Of a DNA stretch of 64,000 nt, positions 8,167 to 16,684 are shown one piece after another. A program made the position numbers and the translations under genes. Numbering within the stretch: the first letter of the stretch is position 1; every line of letters begins with the position of its first letter. The DNA comes from Thalassobacillus devorans (GTDB taxonomy: Bacteria; Bacillota; Bacilli; Bacillales; Halobacillaceae), in assembly GCF_011761345.1 (NCBI RefSeq), contig NZ_JAASRY010000005.1, forward strand, positions 275,822 through 339,821, read 5' to 3'. Under the pieces are notes generated by a model. It had not been told where the DNA came from and did no database searches. It saw only the letters and a list, made by a program, of their open reading frames with translations.

Positions 8167-9717
8167 ATGGGACCAACCTTGCGTAGTATGTTCGAACAGA
8201 CGGTAGCGAAATATCCAGATAAAGAGGGCTTGGTGGATGTAAAGTCAGGTAAGCGATGGACATATCAGGAGTGGGATGAAGAGGTCAATTGTCTGGCGAA
8301 TACATTGAAAGATGCCGGAGTGGAAAAAGGGGATAAAGTCTCGACTGTCTTGTTCAATACGGCAGAATTTGCAACCACCTTGTTCGCCTGTATGAAAATA
8401 GGCGCAGTGTTCAATCCGATTAATTTCCGGTTAACCGGAAAAGAAATAACCTTCATTCTTCAGGATGCGGCACCGAAAGTTGTCATTTTTGAGAATGCGA
8501 CACATCAGCAGGTGGCCCAGGCAGCGAAAGAAGTACGTGGTGTACAGTTTTGGTCAATCGATCAGCATGAACTGGACTTTGCCGTTAACTTCCAAGGTCA
8601 AATCGAAGGAGCATCGCGAGACAGGCCTGACTGCGAGCTGGATGAGAATGATGTCTATGCCATTATGTACACATCAGGGACGACTGGTCTTCCAAAAGGT
8701 GTGCTGCATACGCACCGTGATATGATCGATCAGGGCCTGATTATGGGAGCTGTGATGCAGGTGACGGATAAAGAGAGGGGGCTCAGTGTGGCTCCAATGT
8801 TTCATTGTGCCGAGCTGCACTGCGCCTTTTTCCCGCGGCTGATGATGGGGGGCACTAATATCATCATGCATCATTTCGAGCCTAAGCCGCTTATTCAGAC
8901 AGTCAAAGAAGAAGCGATCACCACTTTTTTCGCCGCTCCCACGATGTGGAATATGATGCTCCAGGAGGATTTATCGGACGCGGACTTTACATCTCTTAAT
9001 AAAGGACTGTACGGCGGGGCTCCGATGGCTCCTGCGTTGGTGAAAAAACTTCATGAACAGCTCGGCATTCGTTTATTCGAGGCTTATGGCATGACAGAAA
9101 TGGGTCCTGCAATCACCGTTTTAACGGAAGACGAACAGCTGGACAAAGCAGGTTCAGCCGGGCGGGCTCTAATCAACCACGAAGTCAGAGTTGTGCGAAC
9201 ACGGGAGGATGGGCCGGCTGACCCGGAAGATATTTGTGAGCCTGGAGAACTTGGAGAGATCATTGTCCAGGGACCGAGCATGATGCCTGGCTATTACAAC
9301 CGTCCCGAAGCTACCGAAGAAGCAATGTATAAGGGCTGGTACCACTCCGGTGATATCGGTTCCTTCGATGAAGAAGGCTACCTTTGGGTAAGCGACCGGG
9401 TCAAGGATATGATCATTTCCGGCGGCGAGAACATCTACTCTAGAGAAGTCGAAGATGTGTTATTCGATCATGAAAAGGTGATGGATGCTGCTGTCATCGG
9501 TGAACCAGATGAAATGTGGGGAGAACGTGTCGTCGCCTACATTGTTAAAAAAGATGGATCTCTTACCGACAAAGAACTGGATGAATTTTGCACCGCTACG
9601 GAACGCCTGGCCCGCTATAAACGGCCCAGACGCTATGAATTCGTTGAAGAATTACCACGTAACGCGAGCGGGAAGCTCCAGAAGTTTAAGTTAAGGGAAA
9701 AGTTGAAACACGTATAA
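8167..9717 (+). CDS. AMP-forming acyl-CoA synthetase (fatty-acid-CoA ligase family)
   Basis: Activates a carboxylic acid to its CoA thioester with ATP. 516 residues. P-loop YTSGTTGLPKG at 168-178, the A5-type YGMTEMGP, the hinge motif SDRVKDMIISGGENIYS and the C-terminal catalytic Lys in NASGKLQK are all present. The start is ATG 8167 behind AAAAGGGGAG. It closes the operon 52 bp after the SDR. The acid cannot be read from the motifs; medium-chain, branched or aromatic acids are all possible. Confidence 0.88.
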   Translation: MGPTLRSMFEQTVAKYPDKEGLVDVKSGKRWTYQEWDEEVNCLANTLKDAGVEKGDKVSTVLFNTAEFATTLFACMKIGAVFNPINFRLTGKEITFILQDAAPKVVIFENATHQQVAQAAKEVRGVQFWSIDQHELDFAVNFQGQIEGASRDRPDCELDENDVYAIMYTSGTTGLPKGVLHTHRDMIDQGLIMGAVMQVTDKERGLSVAPMFHCAELHCAFFPRLMMGGTNIIMHHFEPKPLIQTVKEEAITTFFAAPTMWNMMLQEDLSDADFTSLNKGLYGGAPMAPALVKKLHEQLGIRLFEAYGMTEMGPAITVLTEDEQLDKAGSAGRALINHEVRVVRTREDGPADPEDICEPGELGEIIVQGPSMMPGYYNRPEATEEAMYKGWYHSGDIGSFDEEGYLWVSDRVKDMIISGGENIYSREVEDVLFDHEKVMDAAVIGEPDEMWGERVVAYIVKKDGSLTDKELDEFCTATERLARYKRPRRYEFVEELPRNASGKLQKFKLREKLKHV

Positions 9718-9731
9718 GGTAATGTGCAGTC

Positions 9732-9754
9732 AGAGGCAGGGCGACTTTGCCTCT
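9732..9754 (+). terminator. Weak stem-loop after the acyl-CoA operon
   Basis: AGAGGCA pairs with TGCCTCT across a 9-base loop, 15 bp past the ligase stop. There is no T-tract, so termination strength is doubtful. Confidence 0.35.
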
Positions 9755-9862
9755 TGAATTATCATGAAGTAAAAATAGGCCAGTAACCTTCCAGGCATCC
9801 TATACATATACATATGGTATACGCCCAAGCATAGGAAGTTAATATTTATGGGAGGTTACGGT

Positions 9863-10462
9863 ATGAATAAAAATAACATGGGGGATCCGATTCAGCTCCA
9901 GCAGAAGATCATTCATTTCAAAGCAGAGCTGGCAAAGTATAAAGAAAAGGTAAAAGATTATCAGGAAAACTACCATTATGCGCAGCTTGACGACCTGAAA
10001 GAACAAAATATCCAGCTGCTAGAGGACAAAGCCGCATTGGATTACCAGGTAGAAAAGATGGAGCAGGAGCTTCGTGCCGCCGAAGAAATCATCGCAGAAC
10101 AACAAAGTGACCGTTCACGACTGCAAATCAAAAACAAATCATTGCAAGAGCTGCTTCAAAAGCAGGAGAGCGAATTCCGCGTTCAGAAGGAAAATCTCAC
10201 TTTTAGAATTGAACACCTCTTAAAAGAAAAAGAGAAAGTCCAAAACAAACTCATCGAGTTGGAGCAATCCAATCGTGCCCTTAACGATAAGAATACGAAA
10301 ATCACCAAAGAGCTCGAAGGTAAAAGAAATTCGAAGAAAGATAGTAAAGAATGGGATAAATGGAAGCAGGCAAAAGAAGAAACAATTGAAGCGCTGACCC
10401 AGGATAATATGATTTTGAAAGCTCAAGTAGAAAAATTAAAGCAGAAGCTGGAATCCAATTAA
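9863..10462 (+). CDS. Hypothetical coiled-coil protein
   Basis: 199 residues dominated by Glu, Lys, Gln and Leu in heptad-like spacing from about residue 10 to the end, predicting one long coiled coil with no signal peptide or membrane segment. I chose ATG 9863, preceded by GGGAGG; an upstream in-frame ATG at 9848 lies before that ribosome site. Monocistronic, with a strong terminator. I do not recognise a family; a structural or scaffold role is conceivable. Confidence 0.75.
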   Translation: MNKNNMGDPIQLQQKIIHFKAELAKYKEKVKDYQENYHYAQLDDLKEQNIQLLEDKAALDYQVEKMEQELRAAEEIIAEQQSDRSRLQIKNKSLQELLQKQESEFRVQKENLTFRIEHLLKEKEKVQNKLIELEQSNRALNDKNTKITKELEGKRNSKKDSKEWDKWKQAKEETIEALTQDNMILKAQVEKLKQKLESN

Positions 10463-10470
10463 AAATAGCC

Positions 10471-10500
10471 AAAAAGCAGTGGGAAAATCCACTGCTTTTT
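10471..10500 (+). terminator. Rho-independent terminator after the coiled-coil gene
   Basis: AAAAGCAGTGG pairs with CCACTGCTTTT around a 6-base loop and runs into T residues. Confidence 0.9.
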
Positions 10501-10513
10501 GGCGTTTTTGAAA

Positions 10514-10527
10514 TGTAAGCGGTTAAT
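10514..10527. promoter_or_regulatory. cre-like site upstream of cstA
   Basis: TGTAAGCGGTTAAT fits the CcpA cre consensus WTGNAANCGNWNNCW except for the C near the end (A here). It lies about 100 bp before the cstA start, consistent with carbon catabolite control of a starvation gene. Confidence 0.5.
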
Positions 10528-10624
10528 TAGAAAGAATACATAAAATTTTCAGAAAAGATGTTGTTTTTTGTCTAATTCCGTTATAGAATACTTCCTATCA
10601 CTCGATTTGAAGGGAGGCTCAGCG

Positions 10625-12070
10625 ATGCTTACATTTGTTGCATCCATCGCATTATTACTTACAGGTTATTTCGTTTACGCAAAGGTGGTCGAACGAATTT
10701 TCGGCATTGACGACCAACAAGAAACGCCAGCATACAGAAACAATGACGGCTTCGATTACATGCCGATGAGCTGGTGGAAGGCAAGTTTGATCCAGCTGCT
10801 GAATATCGCTGGGCTTGGTCCGATTTTTGGAGCAATATTGGGAGCGTTATATGGTCCCGTTGCATTTATCTGGATCGTAGTGGGCTCGATTTTTGCAGGA
10901 GCTGTACATGACTATTTTTCAGGCATGTTATCACTTCGGCATAATGGAGCACAGTATCCGACTCTCGTTGGAAAATATTTAGGAAAACATGCAAAATCTA
11001 TTATTAATCTACTATCCATAGCTTTAATGATTCTGGTAGCTGCCGCTTTTACAGCAGGACCGGCTCAACTGATGGCGGAAGTTACCCCACTGGGATTCCT
11101 GGCTTCCTTATTGATCATTTTCGCTTACTTTTTAATCGCGACAGTTTTGCCGGTGAATAAAATCATCGGTAAAGTCTACCCTGTTTTTGGTGCCGTATTG
11201 ATTTTCATGGCAGTGGCAATCGGAGTTGGCTTATTCTTTTTCGATAACCCGGTACCCAACTTGACAGTAAGCAACTTTCACCCGGACAATCTGCCAGTTT
11301 GGCCTTTACTGATGGTTACTATTTCCTGTGGCGCTATTTCCGGTTTCCATAGTACTCAGAGCCCGATCCTTGCCCGTACACTGAAAAAGGAAAGTGAAGG
11401 CCGTAAAGTATTCTACGGTGCCATGATCGCTGAAGGGGTCATCGCCTTGATATGGGCAGCAGCAGGTATGGCTTTCTTCGGGAGCACTGGTGGGCTGCAG
11501 GAAGCATTGTCAGCAGGCGGACCTGCTGGTGTAGTCAATGAAATCAGCACAACTACTCTTGGAACATTGGGCGGCATACTGGCCATTCTTGGCGTTATCA
11601 TCCTGCCAATCACAACAGGGGATACAGCGCTTCGTTCTTCGCGGATGATGCTGGCTGATCTGTTGAAGCAAGTAAGTAAAAAAGAATTGAAAGGAAACTG
11701 GGCTAAAATCGGTCTCGTCTTCCCTGTAGCGATTCCGACGTTTTTATTGACACAAATGGACTACAGCTTCCTGTGGCGTTATGTCGGCTGGTCCAATCAG
11801 GTTGTCGCTACCGTCATGCTATGGACAGCGGCGATGTATTTGCTGCAGAGCAAAAAGTTCCACTGGATTGCCAGTGTACCGGCGTTATTTATGACTGCTG
11901 TTGTCAGTACGTATATCTTTTATGCTCCTGAAGGCTTCGGGTTAGCTTATTCGACATCCATGATCATCGGTTCGGTAATCTGGCTGGCAGTAACTGCCTG
12001 GTTTGTCGTTCAAATCATAAAACATAAAGGAATGCTTAATAAAGAAATAGCTGCTAGAAAAGCAAGCTGA
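10625..12070 (+). CDS. cstA: CstA-family carbon starvation/pyruvate-type transporter
   Basis: Polytopic inner-membrane carrier of the CstA family, whose studied members take up pyruvate or peptides during carbon starvation. 481 residues, the short form common in Firmicutes (E. coli CstA is about 700). Family blocks visible are the N-terminal YFVYAKVVERIFGID, GLGPIFGAILGALYGP, VHDYFSGMLSLRHNG and the TTGDTALRSSRMMLAD loop. About 13 hydrophobic segments. I chose ATG 10625, after GGGAGG, over an upstream TTG at 10568. A cre-like site lies upstream. Confidence 0.85.
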   Translation: MLTFVASIALLLTGYFVYAKVVERIFGIDDQQETPAYRNNDGFDYMPMSWWKASLIQLLNIAGLGPIFGAILGALYGPVAFIWIVVGSIFAGAVHDYFSGMLSLRHNGAQYPTLVGKYLGKHAKSIINLLSIALMILVAAAFTAGPAQLMAEVTPLGFLASLLIIFAYFLIATVLPVNKIIGKVYPVFGAVLIFMAVAIGVGLFFFDNPVPNLTVSNFHPDNLPVWPLLMVTISCGAISGFHSTQSPILARTLKKESEGRKVFYGAMIAEGVIALIWAAAGMAFFGSTGGLQEALSAGGPAGVVNEISTTTLGTLGGILAILGVIILPITTGDTALRSSRMMLADLLKQVSKKELKGNWAKIGLVFPVAIPTFLLTQMDYSFLWRYVGWSNQVVATVMLWTAAMYLLQSKKFHWIASVPALFMTAVVSTYIFYAPEGFGLAYSTSMIIGSVIWLAVTAWFVVQIIKHKGMLNKEIAARKAS

Positions 12071-12076
12071 TTATAC

Positions 12077-12114
12077 AAAACCCTGATCCTTTGTTAGCAG
12101 GATTGGGGTTTTTC
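12077..12114. terminator. Bidirectional terminator between cstA and the LysM gene
   Basis: AACCCTGATCCT pairs imperfectly with AGGATTGGGGTT; it is flanked by A residues on one side and T residues on the other, so it can serve both converging genes. Confidence 0.8.
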
Positions 12115-12118
12115 TGTA

Positions 12119-12916
12119 CTAAAAAGTTATCGGAATCCGGACAAGGTCCTGAATGCTGTTGTCTTTGGCACTTCTGCTATATACCCCCACTTCCCCCGTA
12201 CTGCTTGTTGGCTGCCGGTCAAAAGGAAGCGTGCTGCTGAAGAAACCGTAAGCAGGCGCCCCCTCGGAAGCGGTAGTGAAGCGTTCCCGGGAAACGACTA
12301 TATTATTATTGTCCCTTACTTGATGCTGGACGGAAGCCTCAAACACCCTGGCATATCCTTCTACTCGCTGCCCGCCCCTAATTTTGTTTCCTGGAAGCGG
12401 CGTAGTAACAAATATATTTGTAGAAGTAGGAAGAGGAATAACAATATGATAGCCAGGCCATATGATGTCTCTCTGGAAACCAGGCCTGTCACTGTTTGCC
12501 TTTTCAATCGCCTCGATAGTTGTACCAAATCGAGTGGCGATACGATAAAGGGTGTCCCCCGTTTCAACTTCATACGTAAACGCAGGAACAAGCAGCAGCT
12601 GATCAATATATATAAGGTTCGGATTATTGATGTTATTAATCCCTGCAAGCAACTCTACGGAAGTTTGAAAAGAAGCTGCAACTCCTCGCAAACCGTCTCC
12701 AGGAAATACCACATAGCTCATAATTGCAGGTTGTTCCCCGGTAGGGACAATCAGGACATCTTCAGGGAAAATCAAGCCACGATCTGTAACAGGTGGGTAC
12801 AAATGGTTGGCCTGTTCAATCGCTTCAATCGTACTGCCGAACCTCCGGGCAATCGAATATAATGTATCCCCGCGCTTGATTGTGTACATATAGCTTTTTT
12901 GCTGAATAATTGGCAA
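12119..12916 (-). CDS. LysM (x3) protein with C-terminal Gmad2-like domain
   Basis: 265 residues. Three LysM peptidoglycan-binding modules at roughly 9-57, 66-110 and 112-160 (repeats of GDTLYSIARRFG, with a degenerate middle copy GDGLRGVAASF), then a C-terminal beta domain resembling Gmad2, the immunoglobulin-like domain linked to spore germination. No signal peptide is evident, which fits a spore or cortex protein made in the mother cell. I favour a TTG start at 12916 because GAGGAGG lies 8-9 bases upstream; a GTG at 12925 would abut that site. Neighbour of a spore coat gene. Confidence 0.75.
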   Translation of the reverse strand: MPIIQQKSYMYTIKRGDTLYSIARRFGSTIEAIEQANHLYPPVTDRGLIFPEDVLIVPTGEQPAIMSYVVFPGDGLRGVAASFQTSVELLAGINNINNPNLIYIDQLLLVPAFTYEVETGDTLYRIATRFGTTIEAIEKANSDRPGFQRDIIWPGYHIVIPLPTSTNIFVTTPLPGNKIRGGQRVEGYARVFEASVQHQVRDNNNIVVSRERFTTASEGAPAYGFFSSTLPFDRQPTSSTGEVGVYSRSAKDNSIQDLVRIPITF

Positions 12917-13090
12917 AATACACACCTCCTCACTTAGAAGCTATGTGAAAAAATATAGGAAAAGAACGAAAATACTCCGTCACCGAGGGGCAATTCCAAT
13001 GTGCAACTGTCTATTCAACTATCATTCTTCAGAACAGGCACCCATTTTTTTGATAAATAGACGATTGTACAGCCATTACTGTCAATTCTC

Positions 13091-13099
13091 CATAGATTA
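13091..13099 (+). promoter_or_regulatory. Possible sigma-K -10 element before the coat gene
   Basis: CATAGATTA matches CATAnnnTA, the -10 consensus of the late mother-cell sigma factor SigK, 41 bp before the coat protein ATG. The upstream AC of the -35 is not at the ideal distance, so the match is partial. Confidence 0.3.
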
Positions 13100-13139
13100 T
13101 TAGTGCAGTAAAATAATCAAGAAAAAGGAGAGATATTTA

Positions 13140-13700
13140 ATGAGCTGTGGAAAACATGATTTTGACACCTGCGTATGTGAGACGGTTCGTAAAATCATCA
13201 AAGCACAAGATGAAGTAGCTGGCGTAGGAGATGATTGTTGTGATACAGGGTGTGAGCAGTCCATTCGTGACTTGCTTTCACCAGTAGGAAACGGCAATGG
13301 TCCAACTACAATCCCATTCTTTCTATATTGTAAAGGTGACTGTGACCCATTTATCGGAAGTGGGGTAACTCGTCAACGACTCGGCATGTCTCAAAACTTT
13401 GCGTTCCAATGTGTGGAATCGCCTATCTTCCGAGCGAAAAAATTCGTAGATAAAGATGAGTGCTGCGTACAATTGGAGTTGTTATTGCCAGTAAACGAAG
13501 GTGGGCAAACCCCTGGACCAGGCGGAGATACCGTTTGTGATTTCTTCCCTGGTAATGCTGTCAGAGACTTCCTGGCAACTGGAATCTGTATTACAGTTGA
13601 CTTAGATTGCTTCTGTGGTATTGCTTGCTTAGACCCTGTAACGCCTCTACCTTCTTCAGAATTAACTATGGCAGCTGCTGATGCTTCTAAAAATTGCTAA
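13140..13700 (+). CDS. Spore coat protein, CotY/CotZ family
   Basis: Cysteine-rich protein of the outer spore coat/crust, which in B. subtilis self-assembles through disulfides. 186 residues with about 17 Cys, including paired DCCDTGCEQ and DECC motifs. The family landmarks IPFFLYCKGDCDPF and SPIFRAKKFVDKDECC are present. Shine-Dalgarno AAGGAGAG precedes the ATG. Monocistronic and closed by a strong terminator. CotY versus CotZ cannot be decided by eye. Confidence 0.9.
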   Translation: MSCGKHDFDTCVCETVRKIIKAQDEVAGVGDDCCDTGCEQSIRDLLSPVGNGNGPTTIPFFLYCKGDCDPFIGSGVTRQRLGMSQNFAFQCVESPIFRAKKFVDKDECCVQLELLLPVNEGGQTPGPGGDTVCDFFPGNAVRDFLATGICITVDLDCFCGIACLDPVTPLPSSELTMAAADASKNC

Positions 13701-13709
13701 GTAATAAGA

Positions 13710-13746
13710 AAGACAGCCAAAGGATGTATGATCCTTTGGCTGTCTT
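13710..13746 (+). terminator. Rho-independent terminator after the coat gene
   Basis: A perfect 16-bp stem (AAGACAGCCAAAGGAT with its complement) around the loop GTATG, then ATTT. Confidence 0.88.
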
Positions 13747-13771
13747 ATTTACATAAATTGATAATTTAGAA

Positions 13772-13801
13772 TTGACTGATAATTATATACTTATATATAA
13801 T
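13772..13801 (+). promoter_or_regulatory. Sigma-A promoter of the eutB-pucR transcript
   Basis: TTGACT at 13772-13777 and TATAAT at 13796-13801 with an 18-bp spacer, directly before eutB. Confidence 0.65.
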
Positions 13802-13827
13802 TCAGGAAAGGTATTGGGGGTGGTGGA

Positions 13828-14808
13828 ATGGAAAGTGTACAAACAGCTGATGTGACATTCAGAGATATTTGGAGAGCTAAAAAGCGTATTGCCACAATCG
13901 CAACTAAGACTCCATTGCTTTTTTCTCAACCTTTGTCTGATAGAATGGGGTCTCATGTCTATATTAAGCTTGAGAATATGCAGCCGACAGGGGCTTTTAA
14001 ACTAAGGGGAGCAGCAAACAAAATGTTATCTTTGACCGAGGAAGAGCGAAAAAAAGGGGTTGCTACCTTTTCAACAGGAAATCATGGGATTGCTGTTGCC
14101 TATGTCGCAGGAAAGAATAATATTCCCGCAACGGTCTGTATTTCGAAAAGAGTACCCCAGGAAAAGGTGAAAAAACTGAAAGAGCTTGGCGCCCATGTAG
14201 AAATCGTCGGTGACAACCAGGACGATGCCGAGCAATACTGCTATGAGCTTGAAAAGCAATCAGGCATAACGGTAGTCAAGCCGTTCGATGACCCAGAAGT
14301 GATCGCCGGACAGGGAACAATTGGTTTAGAGATACTAGAAGATTGTCCAGAGATTGACCAGGCTATCATTCCATTATCTGGCGGTGGATTACTTGCCGGG
14401 ATCAGTCTGGCTTTAAAGACAACCGATCCTCAGATAAATATCACAGGAGTTTCTATGGAGCAGGGTGCGGTCATGCATGAAAGCCTCAAACATGGCAAGC
14501 CCATCGTTTTGAAAGAAGCAGATACATTAGCCGATAGCCTGCTGGGTGGTCTTGGTCCGGATAATCGCTATACTTTTTCAATGGTGAAGCAATTAATGGA
14601 TGAGAGCGTGCTTGTATCAGAGGATTCGATTGCAAAAGGGATAATGTTTATGCTGGAATATCATAAAATGGCAATAGAGGGGGCAGCCGGAGCAGGAATT
14701 GGCTGGCTGCTGGGAGAAGAAAGTAATAAATATAAAAATATTGTCCTAGTCATCAGCGGAAACAATGTCGATCACGACACGATCCGTTCCTTGACCGGCA
14801 AGTATTAG
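13828..14808 (+). CDS. eutB: Threonine dehydratase-like PLP enzyme, EutB of hydroxyectoine utilisation
   Basis: Fold-type II PLP enzyme of the serine/threonine dehydratase family, 326 residues, lacking the C-terminal regulatory domain of biosynthetic IlvA. Lys58 in TGAFKLRG binds PLP; the phosphate loop SGGGLLAG is at 184-191. Context with doeA and eutC points to EutB, which published models place in removal of the 3-hydroxyl from the hydroxyectoine-derived diamine (unrelated to ethanolamine EutB). ATG start behind GGGGGTGG. The partner EutA is absent from the window. A plain catabolic threonine dehydratase is the alternative. Confidence 0.8.
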   Translation: MESVQTADVTFRDIWRAKKRIATIATKTPLLFSQPLSDRMGSHVYIKLENMQPTGAFKLRGAANKMLSLTEEERKKGVATFSTGNHGIAVAYVAGKNNIPATVCISKRVPQEKVKKLKELGAHVEIVGDNQDDAEQYCYELEKQSGITVVKPFDDPEVIAGQGTIGLEILEDCPEIDQAIIPLSGGGLLAGISLALKTTDPQINITGVSMEQGAVMHESLKHGKPIVLKEADTLADSLLGGLGPDNRYTFSMVKQLMDESVLVSEDSIAKGIMFMLEYHKMAIEGAAGAGIGWLLGEESNKYKNIVLVISGNNVDHDTIRSLTGKY

Positions 14809-14832
14809 TTTAACAAGGGTGAGGTGGGGGAT

Positions 14833-16509
14833 ATGGGATTGACCGTAAAAGACATCATCCAGCTTCCAATTATGGAAACAGCCAAGGTAAAGACAGGTAA
14901 GTCGGTATTACACGAAATAGAGGTCGATTGGATTTCGGTGATTGAGACCCCCGTTGAAAATTTTGTGCGCAGCAATGAATTCGTCCTAAGTACAGGAATT
15001 GGCTGTGAAGATGACCCCCTGCTACTGGAAGAATTTACGAGAGATGTCATCCAATCCGGAGCTTCTGTCCTGGCATTTGCCACTGGCCGGTATATCTATG
15101 ATATACCAGATCGAATTTTACAGCTCGCTGAGCAAAGTGACTTGATTCTCATCGACCTCCCGTGGGAAATACGTTTTGGAGATATCCTGCAAGTTGTGCT
15201 GGAAGAGATTAGTTTTGAAAAGAAAGCTGAAAGACAGCAGGCCGAAGAAATAAGACAAGAATTGATTACCTTTGTCCTGAATGGAAAAGGCCTTCAGGAA
15301 ATCTCTAATTATTTATATGAAAATACGAAGATACCGATTGCGATCAGCGATCATAATAAGCGGATCCGTGCCAACCATGATGTTGACCCGCACCTGCTGG
15401 ATGTATTCAATGGAAAGGTCGACGGGCAGGTACAGCAAATCCCCCAGACGGATATCCAGTTCAGCGAGCATCCGTTGTACCACCATATCGAAGAATTCGT
15501 CATCGATCAACAGACATGTTATCAGCTGACTATTTTATCGAATCAGAAAAAACAAGGGTATTTGATTTTCAAACCGGATGACCGCCACCAGTTGACGTGG
15601 CTGGTCATGAATATTTTAGAGCATGCCCTGACGGCTTGTGCCCTTTATTTTTTGCAGGAAAATGCTATTGAAATGACCGAAATACGCTTGAAGGACAACT
15701 TTTTGCTGGAACTCGCCAAAAACGAAAATGAAATTACGAAACAAACGTTGTCTAAAGGGCAGCTGCTTGGTTATGATCTGACGAAGTCGTATATCTGTAT
15801 GGTGGGTGAAATCAGTTTTACCGAAACGAATCAAAAGTTGAAAGAGACGGATCGTTCTGCAGGCTCTTCCCTCCACAGTCGTAATTATTATATTCAAAAA
15901 GAAATCAATCAGGCTGGCGAGCTGCTGAATAGAAGCACCATGACGACGTTTGAAGATGGAGAAGTCATTGTGTATCTGGAAGCGGATCATCATCCTTATA
16001 TGGAAGCGTCCAACCAATTTCTTGATATGGTCGAAAGGCGTTTGAATGATTTATTAGCTGGTATTGAGATATCATGGGGGATCGCCATTCATAAGGACGG
16101 CCATTATTCCTTTCATAAAAGCTATCAGGAAGCGAAAACAGCGCTTGATATCGGCAAGCAGCAGTATGGAAAAGGGGAACGGACTTTTTTCAGTGATACA
16201 CGCATCAACCGGCTGCTTATGGCTCTTTCCCATGATCCGGATATCTCGTCAATTGTCAAAGACACATTGGAGAAGCTGATTGAATATGATAAGAAGCGGC
16301 AGACGGACCTGATCCACACGTTCATTGTTTATAATAAATACAATAGCAATGTCAGTCAGACGGCACGTGCACTTAACCTTCACCGGCAATCACTATTACA
16401 CCGTCTGCGGAATATAGAACATCTGACAGGCTTGTCACTAGTCGACTCTGATGATTTATTCCTGCTGGAACTTAGTGTCCGTTTATGGATGCTGAAAAAA
16501 CTTGAATAA
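14833..16509 (+). CDS. PucR-family transcriptional regulator of the ectoine-catabolic cluster
   Basis: 558 residues with an N-terminal PucR sensor domain (about 5-125), a GGDEF-fold-like middle segment (about 290-430) and a C-terminal helix-turn-helix (about 515-540, NVSQTARALNLHRQSLLHR). The family activates purine, amine or amino-acid catabolic genes in response to a pathway metabolite. I chose ATG 14833 with GAGGTG upstream; a GTG at 14824 overlaps that site. It lies between eutB and doeA, replacing the MocR/GntR-type EnuR regulator known from Proteobacterial ectoine clusters. Its inducer is unknown. Confidence 0.85.
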   Translation: MGLTVKDIIQLPIMETAKVKTGKSVLHEIEVDWISVIETPVENFVRSNEFVLSTGIGCEDDPLLLEEFTRDVIQSGASVLAFATGRYIYDIPDRILQLAEQSDLILIDLPWEIRFGDILQVVLEEISFEKKAERQQAEEIRQELITFVLNGKGLQEISNYLYENTKIPIAISDHNKRIRANHDVDPHLLDVFNGKVDGQVQQIPQTDIQFSEHPLYHHIEEFVIDQQTCYQLTILSNQKKQGYLIFKPDDRHQLTWLVMNILEHALTACALYFLQENAIEMTEIRLKDNFLLELAKNENEITKQTLSKGQLLGYDLTKSYICMVGEISFTETNQKLKETDRSAGSSLHSRNYYIQKEINQAGELLNRSTMTTFEDGEVIVYLEADHHPYMEASNQFLDMVERRLNDLLAGIEISWGIAIHKDGHYSFHKSYQEAKTALDIGKQQYGKGERTFFSDTRINRLLMALSHDPDISSIVKDTLEKLIEYDKKRQTDLIHTFIVYNKYNSNVSQTARALNLHRQSLLHRLRNIEHLTGLSLVDSDDLFLLELSVRLWMLKKLE

Positions 16510-16516
16510 TACAAAA

Positions 16517-16565
16517 TATAGGCGCTCTGTGAAACCCATTATGGGTTCTTGCGGAGCGCCTATTT
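16517..16565 (+). terminator. Terminator between the PucR regulator and doeA
   Basis: ATAGGCGCTC pairs with GAGCGCCTAT, and an inner AACCCATTATGGGTT forms a second hairpin. A short T-rich tail follows, so doeA probably has its own promoter in 16566-16670. Confidence 0.75.
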
Positions 16566-16684
16566 AATTTGTATAAAGCCTAGCTGAAAAAGTTCATACA
16601 TATTGGACATTACATTTGTTTACTTTGATGAATACAATGAGAAGTAAGAATTATATAAAAATTCAGTTAACGTAAGGAGGGAAT

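Noticed and set aside
12320..12862. 180-residue plus-strand open frame inside the LysM gene
   Set aside because: Antisense to clear LysM repeats; composition rich in Arg/Asn/Ser with no family resemblance.
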